Notes: generated by a model from the letters alone, not told the origin. Shown: positions 26,842 to 35,858, numbered from the stretch's first letter. The stretch: 64,000 nt of DNA from Streptomyces sp. NBC_01217 (GCF_035994185.1 NZ_CP108538.1:1922001-1986000); one strand, 5' to 3'. A program made the numbers and translations.

Positions 26842-27704
26842 CGGGTGCCCGCCGTGCCGCGCGCGTAGTGCCGCTCGATGTAGTGCTGGCCGATGCTGAG
26901 CAGTGAGGTGACGACGGCGTACCAGATGGTGGCGACCAGCAGCAGCGGGATGACCTGGTAGGTGCGGTGGTACACGAGCTGCACCGAGTACAGCAGGTCC
27001 TGCACGGCGATGATGCTGACGATCGAGGTGCCCTTGAGTGTGCCGATGAGCATGTTCCCGGCGGGCGGCACGATGGAGCGCATGGCCTGCGGCAGCACGA
27101 TCCGGTGGAACCGGCGCCAGGGTCCGAGGCCGAGCGACTGGGCGGCCTCGATCTGTCCGCGTTCGACGGAGAGGATGCCGCCGCGCACGACTTCGGCGGC
27201 GTACGCGGCCTCGTGCAGGGTGAGCCCGATGACGGCGACCGTGACGGGACCGAGGAGGTTCACCGTACGGACGCCGAGGATCTCCGGGTAGAGCGCGCCG
27301 ATGTTGAACCAGAACAGCAGCTGGACCAGGATCGGGGTGGATCTGAAGAGCCAGACGTATCCCCAACTGACCGCCTGCAGAACGTGGTTGGCGGACAGTC
27401 TGAGGACGGCGAGCAGGGTGCCGAGGGCGAAGCCGAGGGCCATCACCAGCGCCGTGAGCCAGAGGGTGAGACCGAGGCCGCGCAGGACCGCGGTGGTGGT
27501 GAAGTAGTCGGCGACGACGTCCCATTGGAAGGCTTCGTTGCGTATGACGGAGTTCAGCGCCAGGACGAGGAGCGCCAGGACGGCAACGGCAGCCGCCCAC
27601 TGCCCTGTCCGGCGTACGGGGACGATACGGAGCCGGTCGGCATCGTTGCTCTTCGAGAGCGGGGCTTGAGGAGACGGAGGGAGAGTGTCTGTCTGCGCGG
27701 ACAT
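26838..27704 (-). CDS. amino acid ABC transporter permease
   Basis: 288 residues from ATG 27704 (GGAG eight bases upstream); the open frame continues upstream but without family character. Domain features match the other permease of the cluster: [67 protein letters not shown] (the EAA coupling loop). First gene of the minus-strand operon that runs down to the DUF1684 gene. Divergent from the second substrate-binding gene. Confidence 0.93.
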   Translation of the reverse strand: MSAQTDTLPPSPQAPLSKSNDADRLRIVPVRRTGQWAAAVAVLALLVLALNSVIRNEAFQWDVVADYFTTTAVLRGLGLTLWLTALVMALGFALGTLLAVLRLSANHVLQAVSWGYVWLFRSTPILVQLLFWFNIGALYPEILGVRTVNLLGPVTVAVIGLTLHEAAYAAEVVRGGILSVERGQIEAAQSLGLGPWRRFHRIVLPQAMRSIVPPAGNMLIGTLKGTSIVSIIAVQDLLYSVQLVYHRTYQVIPLLLVATIWYAVVTSLLSIGQHYIERHYARGTAGTR

Positions 27705-28191
27705 GCGAAGGCTCCGTGGATGCAGAGATCGAACACGGGGCGTGCCTTCAGCAGAAACACAACGTGGACCGGGCCCCTCAGCGCCGGTCCGCTTCCGAGG
27801 AAAGCGCTGTTCACCGCATGTTGTCAAGCTTGTCCACACTGTGAGTCGTACATCTCGGATCAGTTGACGGACCACTCGATGCCTGTTCCACTTGGGCCAT
27901 GTATTCGCAGCAGTGGCTGGTCAAGCGCTCCCACATCGACTTCGGTCGCGTGTGGTCCGCATCCTGTTGAGCTGACCCCCTGCTTTTCCTCGCGTCTTCG
28001 CCTCGCGCCATATGCGGCGCCTGAGCACTGTTCCCCGCGTGTCTTCGCGTTCACAACATCGCTTCACCCTCCCCTCGCTCCGTCGTTTTCCCTCGCCTTT
28101 CCCTCACCACGGCCGTGGTGCAGCTGCGCGCTGCCCTGCTGCCGCGCCTTCGCGCCCTTTCACGGCCGACGACCCTGGAGAACCACACCTC
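27705..28191. other. 487-base divergent regulatory gap
   Basis: Holds the promoters of both arms of the organosulfur cluster. It contains a 23-codon leader peptide (27899-27970), a small hairpin GCGCC/GGCGC (28005-28020), and a perfect 16-base palindrome CACCACGGCCGTGGTG (28105-28120) between the leader and the downstream gene. I see no clear U-tailed terminator, so the attenuation mechanism, if any, is not resolved. Confidence 0.5.
27899..27970 (+). CDS. putative cysteine-responsive leader peptide
   Basis: 23-residue reading frame, ATG 27899 to TGA 27970. It carries the pattern LVKRSHIDFGR...SASC-stop, close to the Arg/Lys-x-His-x-Asp-x-x-Arg...Ser-Ala-x-Cys-stop form of the small leader peptides found before sulfur-uptake genes in Streptomyces. 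The cysteine codon immediately before the stop would let ribosome pausing report cysteine supply. It is 221 bases upstream of the substrate-binding gene at 28192, on the same strand. Recognised by motif; regulation is inferred. Confidence 0.7.
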   Translation: MYSQQWLVKRSHIDFGRVWSASC

Positions 28192-29136
28192 ATGCCCCGC
28201 ACCCGGCACTCCGCCGCCTTCGCGCTGATCACCGTCGCCGCTCTCGCCCTCACCGCGTGCGGGTCCGGCGATCCGGCGGCCGCACCGGCCGGCGCCGCCG
28301 GGACCGCGGCCGCCAAGGGGAAGGTCCCGACGACCGATGTCGTGTCGTCGGTGCACAAGGACGAGGCCGCCGCGAAGCTGCTGCCCGCCGGTGTCCGCAC
28401 CTCCGGCACCTTCACCATCGCCTCCAGCATCGGCAATCCGCCCGGCGCCACCTACCTGGAGGACGGGAGGACGGTGGCCGGTACGGACATCGACTTCGCG
28501 GATGCGGTGGCGAGAAAGCTCGGGCTGAAGCTCAGGCGCGAGGTGGCCTCCTTCGAGGCGATCCTGCCGGCGCTGGGCAGCGGGAAGTACGACGTGGGCA
28601 CCGGGAACTTCGGGGTGACCGAGGAGCGCCGCGAGACGATCGACTTCGTCACGTACATCAACGACGGCCAGGGCTTCGCGGTCCGCGACGACAGCAAGCT
28701 GACGAAGGTCACCGATCTCACCCAGCTCTGCGGCCTGACCGTGGGCACCGGCGCGGGCACCACCTTCGAGGTGACGCTGGAGGAGAACCGGCACCTGTGC
28801 ACCGACGCGGGCAAGAAGCCGTACGAGGTGAAGACCTACAGCGACCAGGGCGCGATCTGGGGTTCGCTCCAGCAGGGCCGCAGCGATGTGGTGATGTCGA
28901 CCATCAACGGGCTGCGGTACGCCGTGGAGCAGCAGGAGGGCGTGCGCTTCCTCAATGAGTTCAAGCGCCTGGACGTCGGCTTCGCCTTCAAGAAGGGCAC
29001 CCCGCTGGCGCCCGCTTTCCAGGCCGCGGTGAACAGCCTCAAGGCGGACGGCACCTACGACCGGATCCTGAAGAAGTGGGGCATCGGCGCGTCGGCGATC
29101 GAGACCTCGCAGATCTCGCCGCCCGAGATCAAGTGA
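28192..29136 (+). CDS. ABC transporter substrate-binding lipoprotein
   Basis: 314 residues from ATG 28192. Lipoprotein signal with lipobox LTAC. Family-3 binding fold: SGTFTIASSIGNPPGATYLEDGRTVAGTDIDFADAVARKLG, GNFGVTEERRETIDFVTY, and YDRILKKWGIGASAIETSQISPPEIK at the end. It resembles the other binding protein of the cluster and ends with the same kind of motif (PPEIK versus PPGLPKTEN). It stands alone on the plus strand behind the Cys-ending leader peptide, divergent from the permease operon, and probably feeds the same permeases with a second ligand. Confidence 0.9.
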   Translation: MPRTRHSAAFALITVAALALTACGSGDPAAAPAGAAGTAAAKGKVPTTDVVSSVHKDEAAAKLLPAGVRTSGTFTIASSIGNPPGATYLEDGRTVAGTDIDFADAVARKLGLKLRREVASFEAILPALGSGKYDVGTGNFGVTEERRETIDFVTYINDGQGFAVRDDSKLTKVTDLTQLCGLTVGTGAGTTFEVTLEENRHLCTDAGKKPYEVKTYSDQGAIWGSLQQGRSDVVMSTINGLRYAVEQQEGVRFLNEFKRLDVGFAFKKGTPLAPAFQAAVNSLKADGTYDRILKKWGIGASAIETSQISPPEIK

Positions 29137-29169
29137 TCCGGGCAGCGCCCCGGAGCCCGGCCCGGCGGC

Positions 29170-30414
29170 TCAGCAACTGCAGTCGCATCCGCAGTCGCAG
29201 CAGTCGCACGACTCGCAGCAGTCCCCGCAGTTGCTGCAGCAGTCACACGCCTCGCAGCAGTCGCCGCAGTCGCACTGGCTGCACAGTCCCTCGCGGCGCT
29301 GATGGCTCCACGGGTCGTTGAAGGTGCCGCAGCACATCTGGCAGGTGCAGGCCAGCCCCGCCCACACCAGACAGCCCGCGATCAGACCGCGCCGGTCGCG
29401 CGGGGGCTCGGGCGGGGGCTGCGGCGGGCCGAACGGGCTGCCGGGGCTCGGCGCGTAGGGATTACCGGGCGGCGGCCCGAATGAGCCGGTCTGCCGCACT
29501 CCTGACGGAGGGGCAGCTCCGTCGAGGACGACGCCGCCGCCCGCCTGGTGCGAGCACGCCGTGGTGCCGAACGCCCGGTCCACCGACTGCCGCAGTTCGT
29601 GCACCAGCAGCACATGGGTCAGCTTGTCGTCGGTGAATTCCGCGTCGCGCAGCGCCAGCCGTACGCCGCGCAGCGCGTCGTCGCAGAGCCGTCGGGCCTC
29701 GGCCCGCGAAGTGCCGGTCGCGGTGAGCGGGTTCCAGGCACCCGACGCGGCGTCAGCCTCCTGGTCCTCCACGGCGTCCAGCAGATGCGCCAGGCGTCCG
29801 AAGAGGCGGCCCGCCTCGGCCAGCGGCTCCGCGTTGTGCGCCCTGCCCGCGAGTACCGCGGTGTGGGCGAAGGCGGCGGCGGTGGCGGTCTCGGTGGGCT
29901 CGGTGACCGTGAGCAGCGGGGTGCCGGGCCCGGCGAGCAGTTCGATGCCGGTCTGCCGGTCGACGGCGTCGACGAGCAGTGCCGTGTCGAAGCCTAGCTG
30001 TGCGCCGGTGCGGGCGCCCGCACGGTCCCACCCCGCGGCGACCCGGCGTGCCGCGGCGGCGACCGGGCGGCGCCTCAACAGGCCGTCCCGGTCGGCGACG
30101 TGGTCGCGCACCTTCGCCGATGCCAGCACCAGGGAGACGGCGGCGGCCAGCCTGGCTCCCTCGCCGCGGGCGACCGGGGCGGTGCGCATGGCCCGTAGCG
30201 GGCAGGGCCCCGCGGTGCGTCGCCATCCGGTGGTGCGCTCGGCCTGAGCCTCCGTCAGGACCGAGACGATCAGGCCGTCATAGTTCGTGACGATCCGGGC
30301 GAACTGCCCGTGGTCGGAGCGGAGTGCGAGGCAGAGCCCGCAGAGATGGGCCATCCACTCGGTCCTGAGCCCTTCGGACAACCGGTGGGCGCAGGGCCTG
30401 ACTATTCCGAACAC
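29170..30414 (-). CDS. DUF5685 protein with cysteine-rich C-terminus
   Basis: 414 residues from GTG 30414, chosen because family members begin FGIVRPC at this point and GGGGGA lies five bases upstream. The N-terminal domain contains HLCGLCLALRSDHGQFARIVTNYDGL, the DUF5685 signature, with several conserved cysteines. It is followed by a proline/glycine linker and then a hydrophobic patch (GLIAGCLVWAGLACTCQMC). The last 40 residues contain about 18 cysteines in CDC, CCEAC and CGDCC clusters. The tail looks metal-binding. Function is unknown; it stands divergent from the SepF-like gene. Confidence 0.8.
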   Translation of the reverse strand: MFGIVRPCAHRLSEGLRTEWMAHLCGLCLALRSDHGQFARIVTNYDGLIVSVLTEAQAERTTGWRRTAGPCPLRAMRTAPVARGEGARLAAAVSLVLASAKVRDHVADRDGLLRRRPVAAAARRVAAGWDRAGARTGAQLGFDTALLVDAVDRQTGIELLAGPGTPLLTVTEPTETATAAAFAHTAVLAGRAHNAEPLAEAGRLFGRLAHLLDAVEDQEADAASGAWNPLTATGTSRAEARRLCDDALRGVRLALRDAEFTDDKLTHVLLVHELRQSVDRAFGTTACSHQAGGGVVLDGAAPPSGVRQTGSFGPPPGNPYAPSPGSPFGPPQPPPEPPRDRRGLIAGCLVWAGLACTCQMCCGTFNDPWSHQRREGLCSQCDCGDCCEACDCCSNCGDCCESCDCCDCGCDCSC

Positions 30415-30722
30415 GACGATCCCCCGAGAGTCGTTCACCTGTGTGCCGCGCTCGTGCGCATGCTCGGGGCGCATCGTATCGAGCGTCCCGTTCACCCGTA
30501 CGTCCCCCATGTCACCCGTACGGACTGGTCGATCGTATTTTCTTTCTTTCACGCCCCTGATGCAGGAGGAACCTTGACGAATCGCCACATCTTCTGCACC
30601 AGTACCGTCACGAATCCCCTGCGCGCCGACTATCCACTTGGCGCACGATCCGCATCATGGACGACCATAGGGATACGAAAGAGATGTGGAACACCACGGA
30701 ACCGCGTTGAGAGGAGGCGTCC
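30415..30722. other. 308-base divergent gap
   Basis: Between the DUF5685 gene and the SepF-like gene. It contains an unusually T-rich run near 30537-30550 for this genome and probably both promoters. I recognise no gene or defined operator in it. Confidence 0.4.
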
Positions 30723-31166
30723 ATGGGATCGGTGCGCAAGGCGAGTGCCTGGCTGGGCCTCGTAGAGGACAACGACGAGCGGTACTACGACGACGACGAG
30801 TACGCCGGTGGTGCACAGACCGGGACGGGGCAGGCCTGGGTGACCGACCCCCGGGTGCAGGTGGCCTCCGAGGCCGCCGAGGAGACGGGCCGCCGGATCG
30901 CCACCGTCACCCCGGACAGCTTCCGGGACGCGCGGGCCATCGGCGAGCTCTTCCGGGACGGCGTCCCGGTGATCGTCAATCTCACGACCATGGACCCCAC
31001 CGACGCCAAGCGCGTCGTGGACTTCGCCGCGGGGCTGACCTTCGGGCTGCGCGGCTCGATCGAGCGGGTGGCCACCCGGGTCTTCCTGCTGACCCCGGCC
31101 GACACCCAGGTGGTCAGCGGCGAAGCCGCCGGCCGGCGGGCCGACGGCTTCTTCAACCAGAGCTGA
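30723..31166 (+). CDS. SepF-like cell division protein
   Basis: 147 residues; AGGAGG five bases before ATG 30723. It has the SepF layout: a short amphipathic N-terminus ([13 protein letters not shown]) for membrane contact, an acidic linker rich in Asp and Tyr, and a C-terminal SepF domain ([56 protein letters not shown]). SepF tethers and remodels FtsZ filaments. Streptomyces have one SepF in the division cluster and additional paralogues (SflA, SflB); this gene is away from ftsZ, so it is one of the paralogues. By gene order I think it corresponds to SflA, but that rests on memory. Confidence 0.85.
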   Translation: MGSVRKASAWLGLVEDNDERYYDDDEYAGGAQTGTGQAWVTDPRVQVASEAAEETGRRIATVTPDSFRDARAIGELFRDGVPVIVNLTTMDPTDAKRVVDFAAGLTFGLRGSIERVATRVFLLTPADTQVVSGEAAGRRADGFFNQS

Positions 31167-31188
31167 GCAGGGCGCTCGCCGGACCGGT

Positions 31189-32403
31189 CTACCGGAACGC
31201 GTCGAGACCGGTGAGCGCCTTGCCCAGCACCAGCTGGTGCATCTCCACGGTTCCTTCGTAGGTGAGCACCGACTCCAGATTCGTCGCATGGCGCATCACC
31301 GGGTACTCCAGCGAGATCCCGTTGGCGCCGAGGATCGTGCGCGAGGTACGGCAGATCTCGATCGCCTCCCGCACATTGTTGAGCTTTCCGAAACTGACCT
31401 GTTCCGGACGGAGCCTGCCCGCGTCCATCCGCCGGCCCAGATGGTGGGCGAGCAGGATGCCCTTGTGCAGTTCCACGGCCATGTCCGCGAGCTTGGCCTG
31501 GGTGAGCTGGAAACCACCGATCGGCCTGCCGAACTGCTCCCGGGTCCTCGCGTAGTCGAGGGCCGACTCGAAGCTGGCGCGCGCCGCGCCCATGGCTCCC
31601 CAGACGATGCCGTAGCGGGCATGGCCGAGACAGCTCAGCGGGCCGCGCAGACCGGTGACCCCGGGGAGTACGGCATCGGCCGGCAGCCGCACCCCGTCCA
31701 GGACCAGCTCGCTGGTGACCGAGGCGCGCAGGGACCACTTGTGCTTGATCTCGGGCGCCGAGAAGCCCGGGGCGTCGGTCGGCACGACGAAGCCCCGGAT
31801 GCCGCTGCCGCCGTCGCCCTCGTCGGTCTGCGCCCAGACGACGGCGACCCCGGCGACCGAGCCGTTGGTGATCCACATCTTGCGGCCGGTGAGCACCCAG
31901 TCCTCGCCGTCGCGCTTGGCGTACGTCCGCATCCCGGCCGGGTCGGAGCCGTGGTCCGGCTCGGTGAGGCCGAAGCAGCCGATGATCTCGCCGGCCGCCA
32001 TGCCCGGCAGCCACTGCCGGCGCTGCTCCTCGGAGCCGAAGCGGTGGATGGCGTACATGGCGAGCGACCCCTGTACGGAGACGAGGGAGCGGATTCCCGA
32101 GTCCGCCGCTTCGAGTTCCAGGCAGGCCAGTCCGTACTGGACGGCGGTGGCGCCCGCGCAGCCGTATCCCTGCAGGGACATGCCGAGGGCGCCGAGCGAA
32201 CCGAGCTCGCGGGCCAGTTCGCGGATGCCGGGCAGTTCGCCGTTCTCGTACCACTCGGCGATGTGCGGCAGGACGCGGTCGGCGGCCCAGTCGCGGACGG
32301 TGTCGCGGATGGCGAGGTCCTCGGCGCTGAGCAGATCGTCGATGCCGATCGGGTCGGCGGGGTCGAAGGGCGGGAGCTTCGAGGACGCGGTGGTGGACGA
32401 CAT
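31189..32403 (-). CDS. acyl-CoA dehydrogenase, glutaryl-CoA dehydrogenase type
   Basis: 404 residues from ATG 32403 with GGAGG seven bases upstream. Acyl-CoA dehydrogenase motifs: IRSLVSVQGSLAMYAI, IIGCFGLTEPDHGSDPAGM (flavin site), RKMWITNG, and near the C-terminus RTILGANGISLEYPVMRHATNLESVLTYEGT, where the glutamate of YEGT is the catalytic base. The pattern is closest to glutaryl-CoA dehydrogenase, which oxidises and decarboxylates glutaryl-CoA to crotonyl-CoA in lysine and tryptophan catabolism. Stand-alone gene, convergent with the SepF-like gene 22 bases away. Confidence 0.88.
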   Translation of the reverse strand: MSSTTASSKLPPFDPADPIGIDDLLSAEDLAIRDTVRDWAADRVLPHIAEWYENGELPGIRELARELGSLGALGMSLQGYGCAGATAVQYGLACLELEAADSGIRSLVSVQGSLAMYAIHRFGSEEQRRQWLPGMAAGEIIGCFGLTEPDHGSDPAGMRTYAKRDGEDWVLTGRKMWITNGSVAGVAVVWAQTDEGDGGSGIRGFVVPTDAPGFSAPEIKHKWSLRASVTSELVLDGVRLPADAVLPGVTGLRGPLSCLGHARYGIVWGAMGAARASFESALDYARTREQFGRPIGGFQLTQAKLADMAVELHKGILLAHHLGRRMDAGRLRPEQVSFGKLNNVREAIEICRTSRTILGANGISLEYPVMRHATNLESVLTYEGTVEMHQLVLGKALTGLDAFR

Positions 32404-32494
32404 GAGGGTGCCTCCGGCGGCTCGCACGATACTGAGAGGGCCCGGCCCTCTGAAACTAGCAGTGTTAGTTATGGCGTCGTGCCGACGTTACGGC

Positions 32495-34192
32495 TCAGTG
32501 TCCCGCTCGTCCAGAGCCGGTGGCCTCGGCGGGTCGGCGCCGGGCGGGCAGCGGGTGCGGCCGCTGCGCACGGCCCGCGGCGGGGACCTCTTGGAACGGG
32601 CCGGGCTCCCGGGCGCCGTCGGGCTCCCGGCATTCGCGGCCGTCCGGAGCCGGGCACTCCATCACGCGCGGCAGCCGCAGCGCGGCGACCGCTCCGGCCA
32701 GCAGCAGAGCCGCGCTGACCAGCAGGGTGACATGCAGCCCGTTGATGAAGGAATGACGGGCCGTGGAGCGCAGCACCTCGCCCAGCGGTCCGCCCAGCCG
32801 GTCCGCCACCTGGTAGGCCTCGCCCAGCGAATGGGCGGCGGCCGCACCGTCCCCGGCGGGCACGCCCTCCGCGGGAAGCTTCGCCAGTCCGGGGGTGTAG
32901 GCGGCGTTCATGACGCTGCCGAGCAGGGCGATCCCCATGCCCGCGCCCAGCTGGTAGGAGGTCTCGCCGATCGCCGCGGCACCGCCCGCCCGGTCGGCCG
33001 GGGCCTCGCTGAGCATGGATTCGTACGCCCCGAAGAGCGTGGACTGCAGCCCGAAGCCGAGTGCGACGAAGGCCGCGGTCAGCAGTCCGGGCCGGTCGTG
33101 CTGCCCCATCGCGGTCAGGATCAGCACGGAGACGGCCGTGAGCACGAAGCCCCAGCCGACCATCCGGCGCGGCCCGATGCGGCGCAGGGTGTACGAGCCG
33201 GTGGCGCCCGCGGCCATGGCCGCGAAGGTGAGCGGCAGCAGCCGCAGACCGGTCTGAAGCGGGCTCAGGCCGAGGACGAGCTGGAGGTACTGCACGGCTA
33301 TCAGTTCCAGCCCGACAAGGGCCAGCATGGCGAGGACGATGCAGCCCACCGCGGTGGAGAAGGCGGGCCTGGCGAACATCCCGATGTCGATCAGCGGATG
33401 CGTACGACGCTTCTGGCGGCGCACGAAGGCTATGAGCAGTACGGCCCCGACCAGCAGCGGGGCCAGTGTGGCCGGGCTCAGCAGTCCCTCGCCGGTGCCT
33501 GCCCGCTTCACCCCGAGAACCACGCCGAGCACCCCGGCCGCGGCCATCAGCGCGCCCAGCACATCCCACGGTCCGTCGCTGCTGCCACGCGACTCGGGGA
33601 GCAGCAGACGGCCGACCGGCAGGACCAGGGCCATCAGCGGAATGTTGATGAGGAAGACCGAGCCCCACCAGAAGTGCTCGACGAGGAAGCCGCCTATGAC
33701 GGGTCCGGTGGCGGCGCCGACGGCGGCGACCGCGGTCCAGACGCCGATGGCCACGGCCCTCTCGCGCCGGTCGGGGAAGACCTGCCGGAGGATCGACAGC
33801 GTCGCCGGCATGATCATCGCGCCGCCGACCCCGAGCAGGGCGCGCGCCGCTATGAGTACGCCGGGGCTGTCGGCCATCGCGGCTATCGCGGAGGCGACAC
33901 CGAAGAGGGCGTAGCCGAGGAGCAGGATGCGGCGCCGGCCGACCCGGTCACCGAGGGTGCCGAAGAGGATCAGCAGCGAGGCACAGACGAGCGGATACGC
34001 GTCCACGATCCAGAGCAGACCGACGGCACTGGGCCGCAGATCCTCGGTGACGGCGGGGACTGCGACATGGAGCACGGTCGCATCGAGTGCGACGAGCAGC
34101 AGACTCAGGCAGAGAACGACCAGGACGACCCATCGATTGGCACCGTCGGCGGCTGCGCGCAGCCGGAATCGGGCTGTGGTCGTCCCGGACAT
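32495..34192 (-). CDS. MFS drug exporter, DHA2 (14-TM) family
   Basis: 565 residues from ATG 34192 with GGGAGG seven bases upstream. Opens with LVVLCLSLLLVALDATVLHVAVPAV, the DHA2 motif around the first helix; motif A appears as GTLGDRVGRRR; antiporter motif C is seen as ARALLGVGGAMIMPATLSIL and GPVIGGFL. About 14 hydrophobic segments, then a charged, proline-rich tail of about 60 residues. It probably exports a toxic or antibiotic compound with proton antiport. No TetR or MarR regulator is adjacent; a small gene lies 99 bases upstream on the same strand. Confidence 0.9.
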   Translation of the reverse strand: MSGTTTARFRLRAAADGANRWVVLVVLCLSLLLVALDATVLHVAVPAVTEDLRPSAVGLLWIVDAYPLVCASLLILFGTLGDRVGRRRILLLGYALFGVASAIAAMADSPGVLIAARALLGVGGAMIMPATLSILRQVFPDRRERAVAIGVWTAVAAVGAATGPVIGGFLVEHFWWGSVFLINIPLMALVLPVGRLLLPESRGSSDGPWDVLGALMAAAGVLGVVLGVKRAGTGEGLLSPATLAPLLVGAVLLIAFVRRQKRRTHPLIDIGMFARPAFSTAVGCIVLAMLALVGLELIAVQYLQLVLGLSPLQTGLRLLPLTFAAMAAGATGSYTLRRIGPRRMVGWGFVLTAVSVLILTAMGQHDRPGLLTAAFVALGFGLQSTLFGAYESMLSEAPADRAGGAAAIGETSYQLGAGMGIALLGSVMNAAYTPGLAKLPAEGVPAGDGAAAAHSLGEAYQVADRLGGPLGEVLRSTARHSFINGLHVTLLVSAALLLAGAVAALRLPRVMECPAPDGRECREPDGAREPGPFQEVPAAGRAQRPHPLPARRRPAEATGSGRAGH

Positions 34193-34291
34193 GCATGTAC
34201 CTCCCAAAAGGTCCCTCGCGCTCGGCAGGCCAGCCGGGGATGCAGCGGTTCGCGGTCCCTCGGGGCCCGGCATCGACGGGCGAGTGAGCCG

Positions 34292-34537
34292 TCAGCGTAC
34301 GCGAGTTCGGAGCACCCACACGTGGTCCACCTCATACCTCGGCGGACCGTGGAGTGTGGCGTACGCCACGCCGAGCCGCCGCCCGGGACCCGCCCGGACC
34401 CGCGCGCACAGCCTCCGCACCCGGCACAGAAGGTACTCGGCGTGACACCCGGAGCATGCGCCGGGCCCGCCCCGGGAGCGTTCGGTGACCACACGGGCAC
34501 CGTCCGTCCCGCCGCCCGGGAGGCCGGAGAAATTCAT
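34292..34537 (-). CDS. small hypothetical protein with CxxC
   Basis: 81 codons from ATG 34537, preceded by a perfect AGGAGG seven bases upstream, which is the main reason to believe it. The translation has a CSGCH motif, further cysteines in YLLCRVRRLCARV, and a basic middle. I recognise no family. It sits in the 544-base gap between the MFS gene and the PAP2 gene, on the MFS strand, and may be cotranscribed with the exporter. It could also be a chance frame in GC-rich DNA. The rest of the gap up to 34736 is lower in GC and probably holds promoters. Confidence 0.4.
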   Translation of the reverse strand: MNFSGLPGGGTDGARVVTERSRGGPGACSGCHAEYLLCRVRRLCARVRAGPGRRLGVAYATLHGPPRYEVDHVWVLRTRVR

Positions 34538-34736
34538 ACCGGCACCTCCTGCGCTTTTACGTCCGCACCCAAACACCCTTCCGAAATAAGTGCGAAATCA
34601 ATAGCGTGGAGACCCGACGATATGCTTCTCCGGGTCACGAATTAAGGACCGGCTGAGACATAGTCCACATCACATCGTCATCACAAAGAGACCTGATCGA
34701 CCTGTTCGCGCACTAACTCGCTGTAACGTCGATTGG

Positions 34737-35780
34737 GTGCGTACCGACATCTTTGCCCGGCTGGACCGGGAGCCGGAGCCGCCGAAGATAGAGCCACCGC
34801 GGATGAGCCGTCACCGCATCGCTCTCTTCGGCGGGACGTTGGCGTTCTATCTCGCCATCGTCGTTGCCGTGCTGGTCTCTTCCTGGCTGGTGACCCTGGA
34901 CTGGAAGGTCATGCTCTTCCGGCCCTATCAACAGTGGCCGGAAATCCATGCGTTCCTCGACTACTACATCGTGCTCGGCCAGCGCGGCCCCACAGCCACC
35001 ATGGTCGCCTGCTGGCTCGGCTGGCGTTCCTGGCGGCAGCAGACACTTCGGCCTCTGCTGACGCTGGGCGCCTCACTGCTGCTGCTCAATGCGACGGTCG
35101 GCGCGGTCAAGATCGGCCTGGGGCGGCTCGGCCCGCACTACGCGACCCAGATCGGCTCCGCGGAGCTCTTCGCCGGCGGCGATATATTTCCCTCGGGCCA
35201 CACCGCCAACGCGGTTGTCACCTGGGGAATCCTCGCCTATCTGGCCACCACTCCGCGGGCCAGGCGCTATCTGTCGGCCGTGTCGGCCATCGTCTCGCTC
35301 GGCGTCGGGCTCACCACCGTCTACCTCGGCACGCACTGGCTCAGCGATGTGCTGCTGGGCTGGGCCGCGGGGCTGCTGATCCTGTTGGGCCTGCCGTGGG
35401 TCGAGCCGCTGATCACCCGGGCCGAGGCCTGGATCTTCGCCCAGCGCGACAACTTCCGCGGCCGCGCCCGTCCTGTTCCTTCCGTGCCCGTCGCGGCCGG
35501 AGGACCCCGGACGGTGCTGGTCCCGCAACAGGACGGCGGCGACGCAGTGGAGGGCCCGGTGCTGGAGCCGGTCGCCGCGGGAGGACACCCGACGGCCACC
35601 GCGGTCACCGGCGCCCGCGCGCGTGCACACCCGGCGCCTCCTTCGCACCTGGTGCCCCCCTCGCATCTGGTGCGCTCGGAGCGGACCCCGGTCACCCCGG
35701 CCGGCAGCCGCCGCCCGCCGCACGCGGACCGTGCGCCGCGCGGCGGCACCGCCCCGGCCCGTCCGATGACCGGCGGCTGA
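34737..35780 (+). CDS. PAP2-family membrane phosphatase
   Basis: 347 residues from GTG 34737. Six or so membrane segments and the three phosphatase motifs: KIGLGRLGP (variant of KxxxxxxRP), FPSGHTANAV, and YLGTHWLSDVLLGW (SRxxxxxHxxxD type). PAP2 enzymes remove phosphate from lipid phosphates such as undecaprenyl diphosphate or phosphatidate. The C-terminal 110 residues are Pro/Ala/Arg-rich and low in complexity, with the near repeat PPSHLVPPSHLV. Single gene ending at a hairpin; divergent from the MFS gene. Confidence 0.88.
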   Translation: MRTDIFARLDREPEPPKIEPPRMSRHRIALFGGTLAFYLAIVVAVLVSSWLVTLDWKVMLFRPYQQWPEIHAFLDYYIVLGQRGPTATMVACWLGWRSWRQQTLRPLLTLGASLLLLNATVGAVKIGLGRLGPHYATQIGSAELFAGGDIFPSGHTANAVVTWGILAYLATTPRARRYLSAVSAIVSLGVGLTTVYLGTHWLSDVLLGWAAGLLILLGLPWVEPLITRAEAWIFAQRDNFRGRARPVPSVPVAAGGPRTVLVPQQDGGDAVEGPVLEPVAAGGHPTATAVTGARARAHPAPPSHLVPPSHLVRSERTPVTPAGSRRPPHADRAPRGGTAPARPMTGG

Positions 35781-35830
35781 CCGCCCCAGGAGCCGCGGGG
35801 CCGGTACGCACAGCCGCTCCCCCGCACAGC

Positions 35831-35858
35831 GAAGGCCCCGACTCCGGTCGGGGCCTTC
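35831..35858. terminator. bidirectional hairpin terminator
   Basis: Perfect 12-base stem GAAGGCCCCGAC / GTCGGGGCCTTC with a 4-base loop between the convergent PAP2 gene (ends 35780) and I78 inhibitor gene (ends 35896). Confidence 0.75.

Noticed and set aside
27750..27770. very short Leu-Cys-Phe-Cys-stop frame upstream of the permease gene on the minus strand
   Set aside because: Tempting as a second cysteine leader, but only four codons with a TTG start and no convincing ribosome site.
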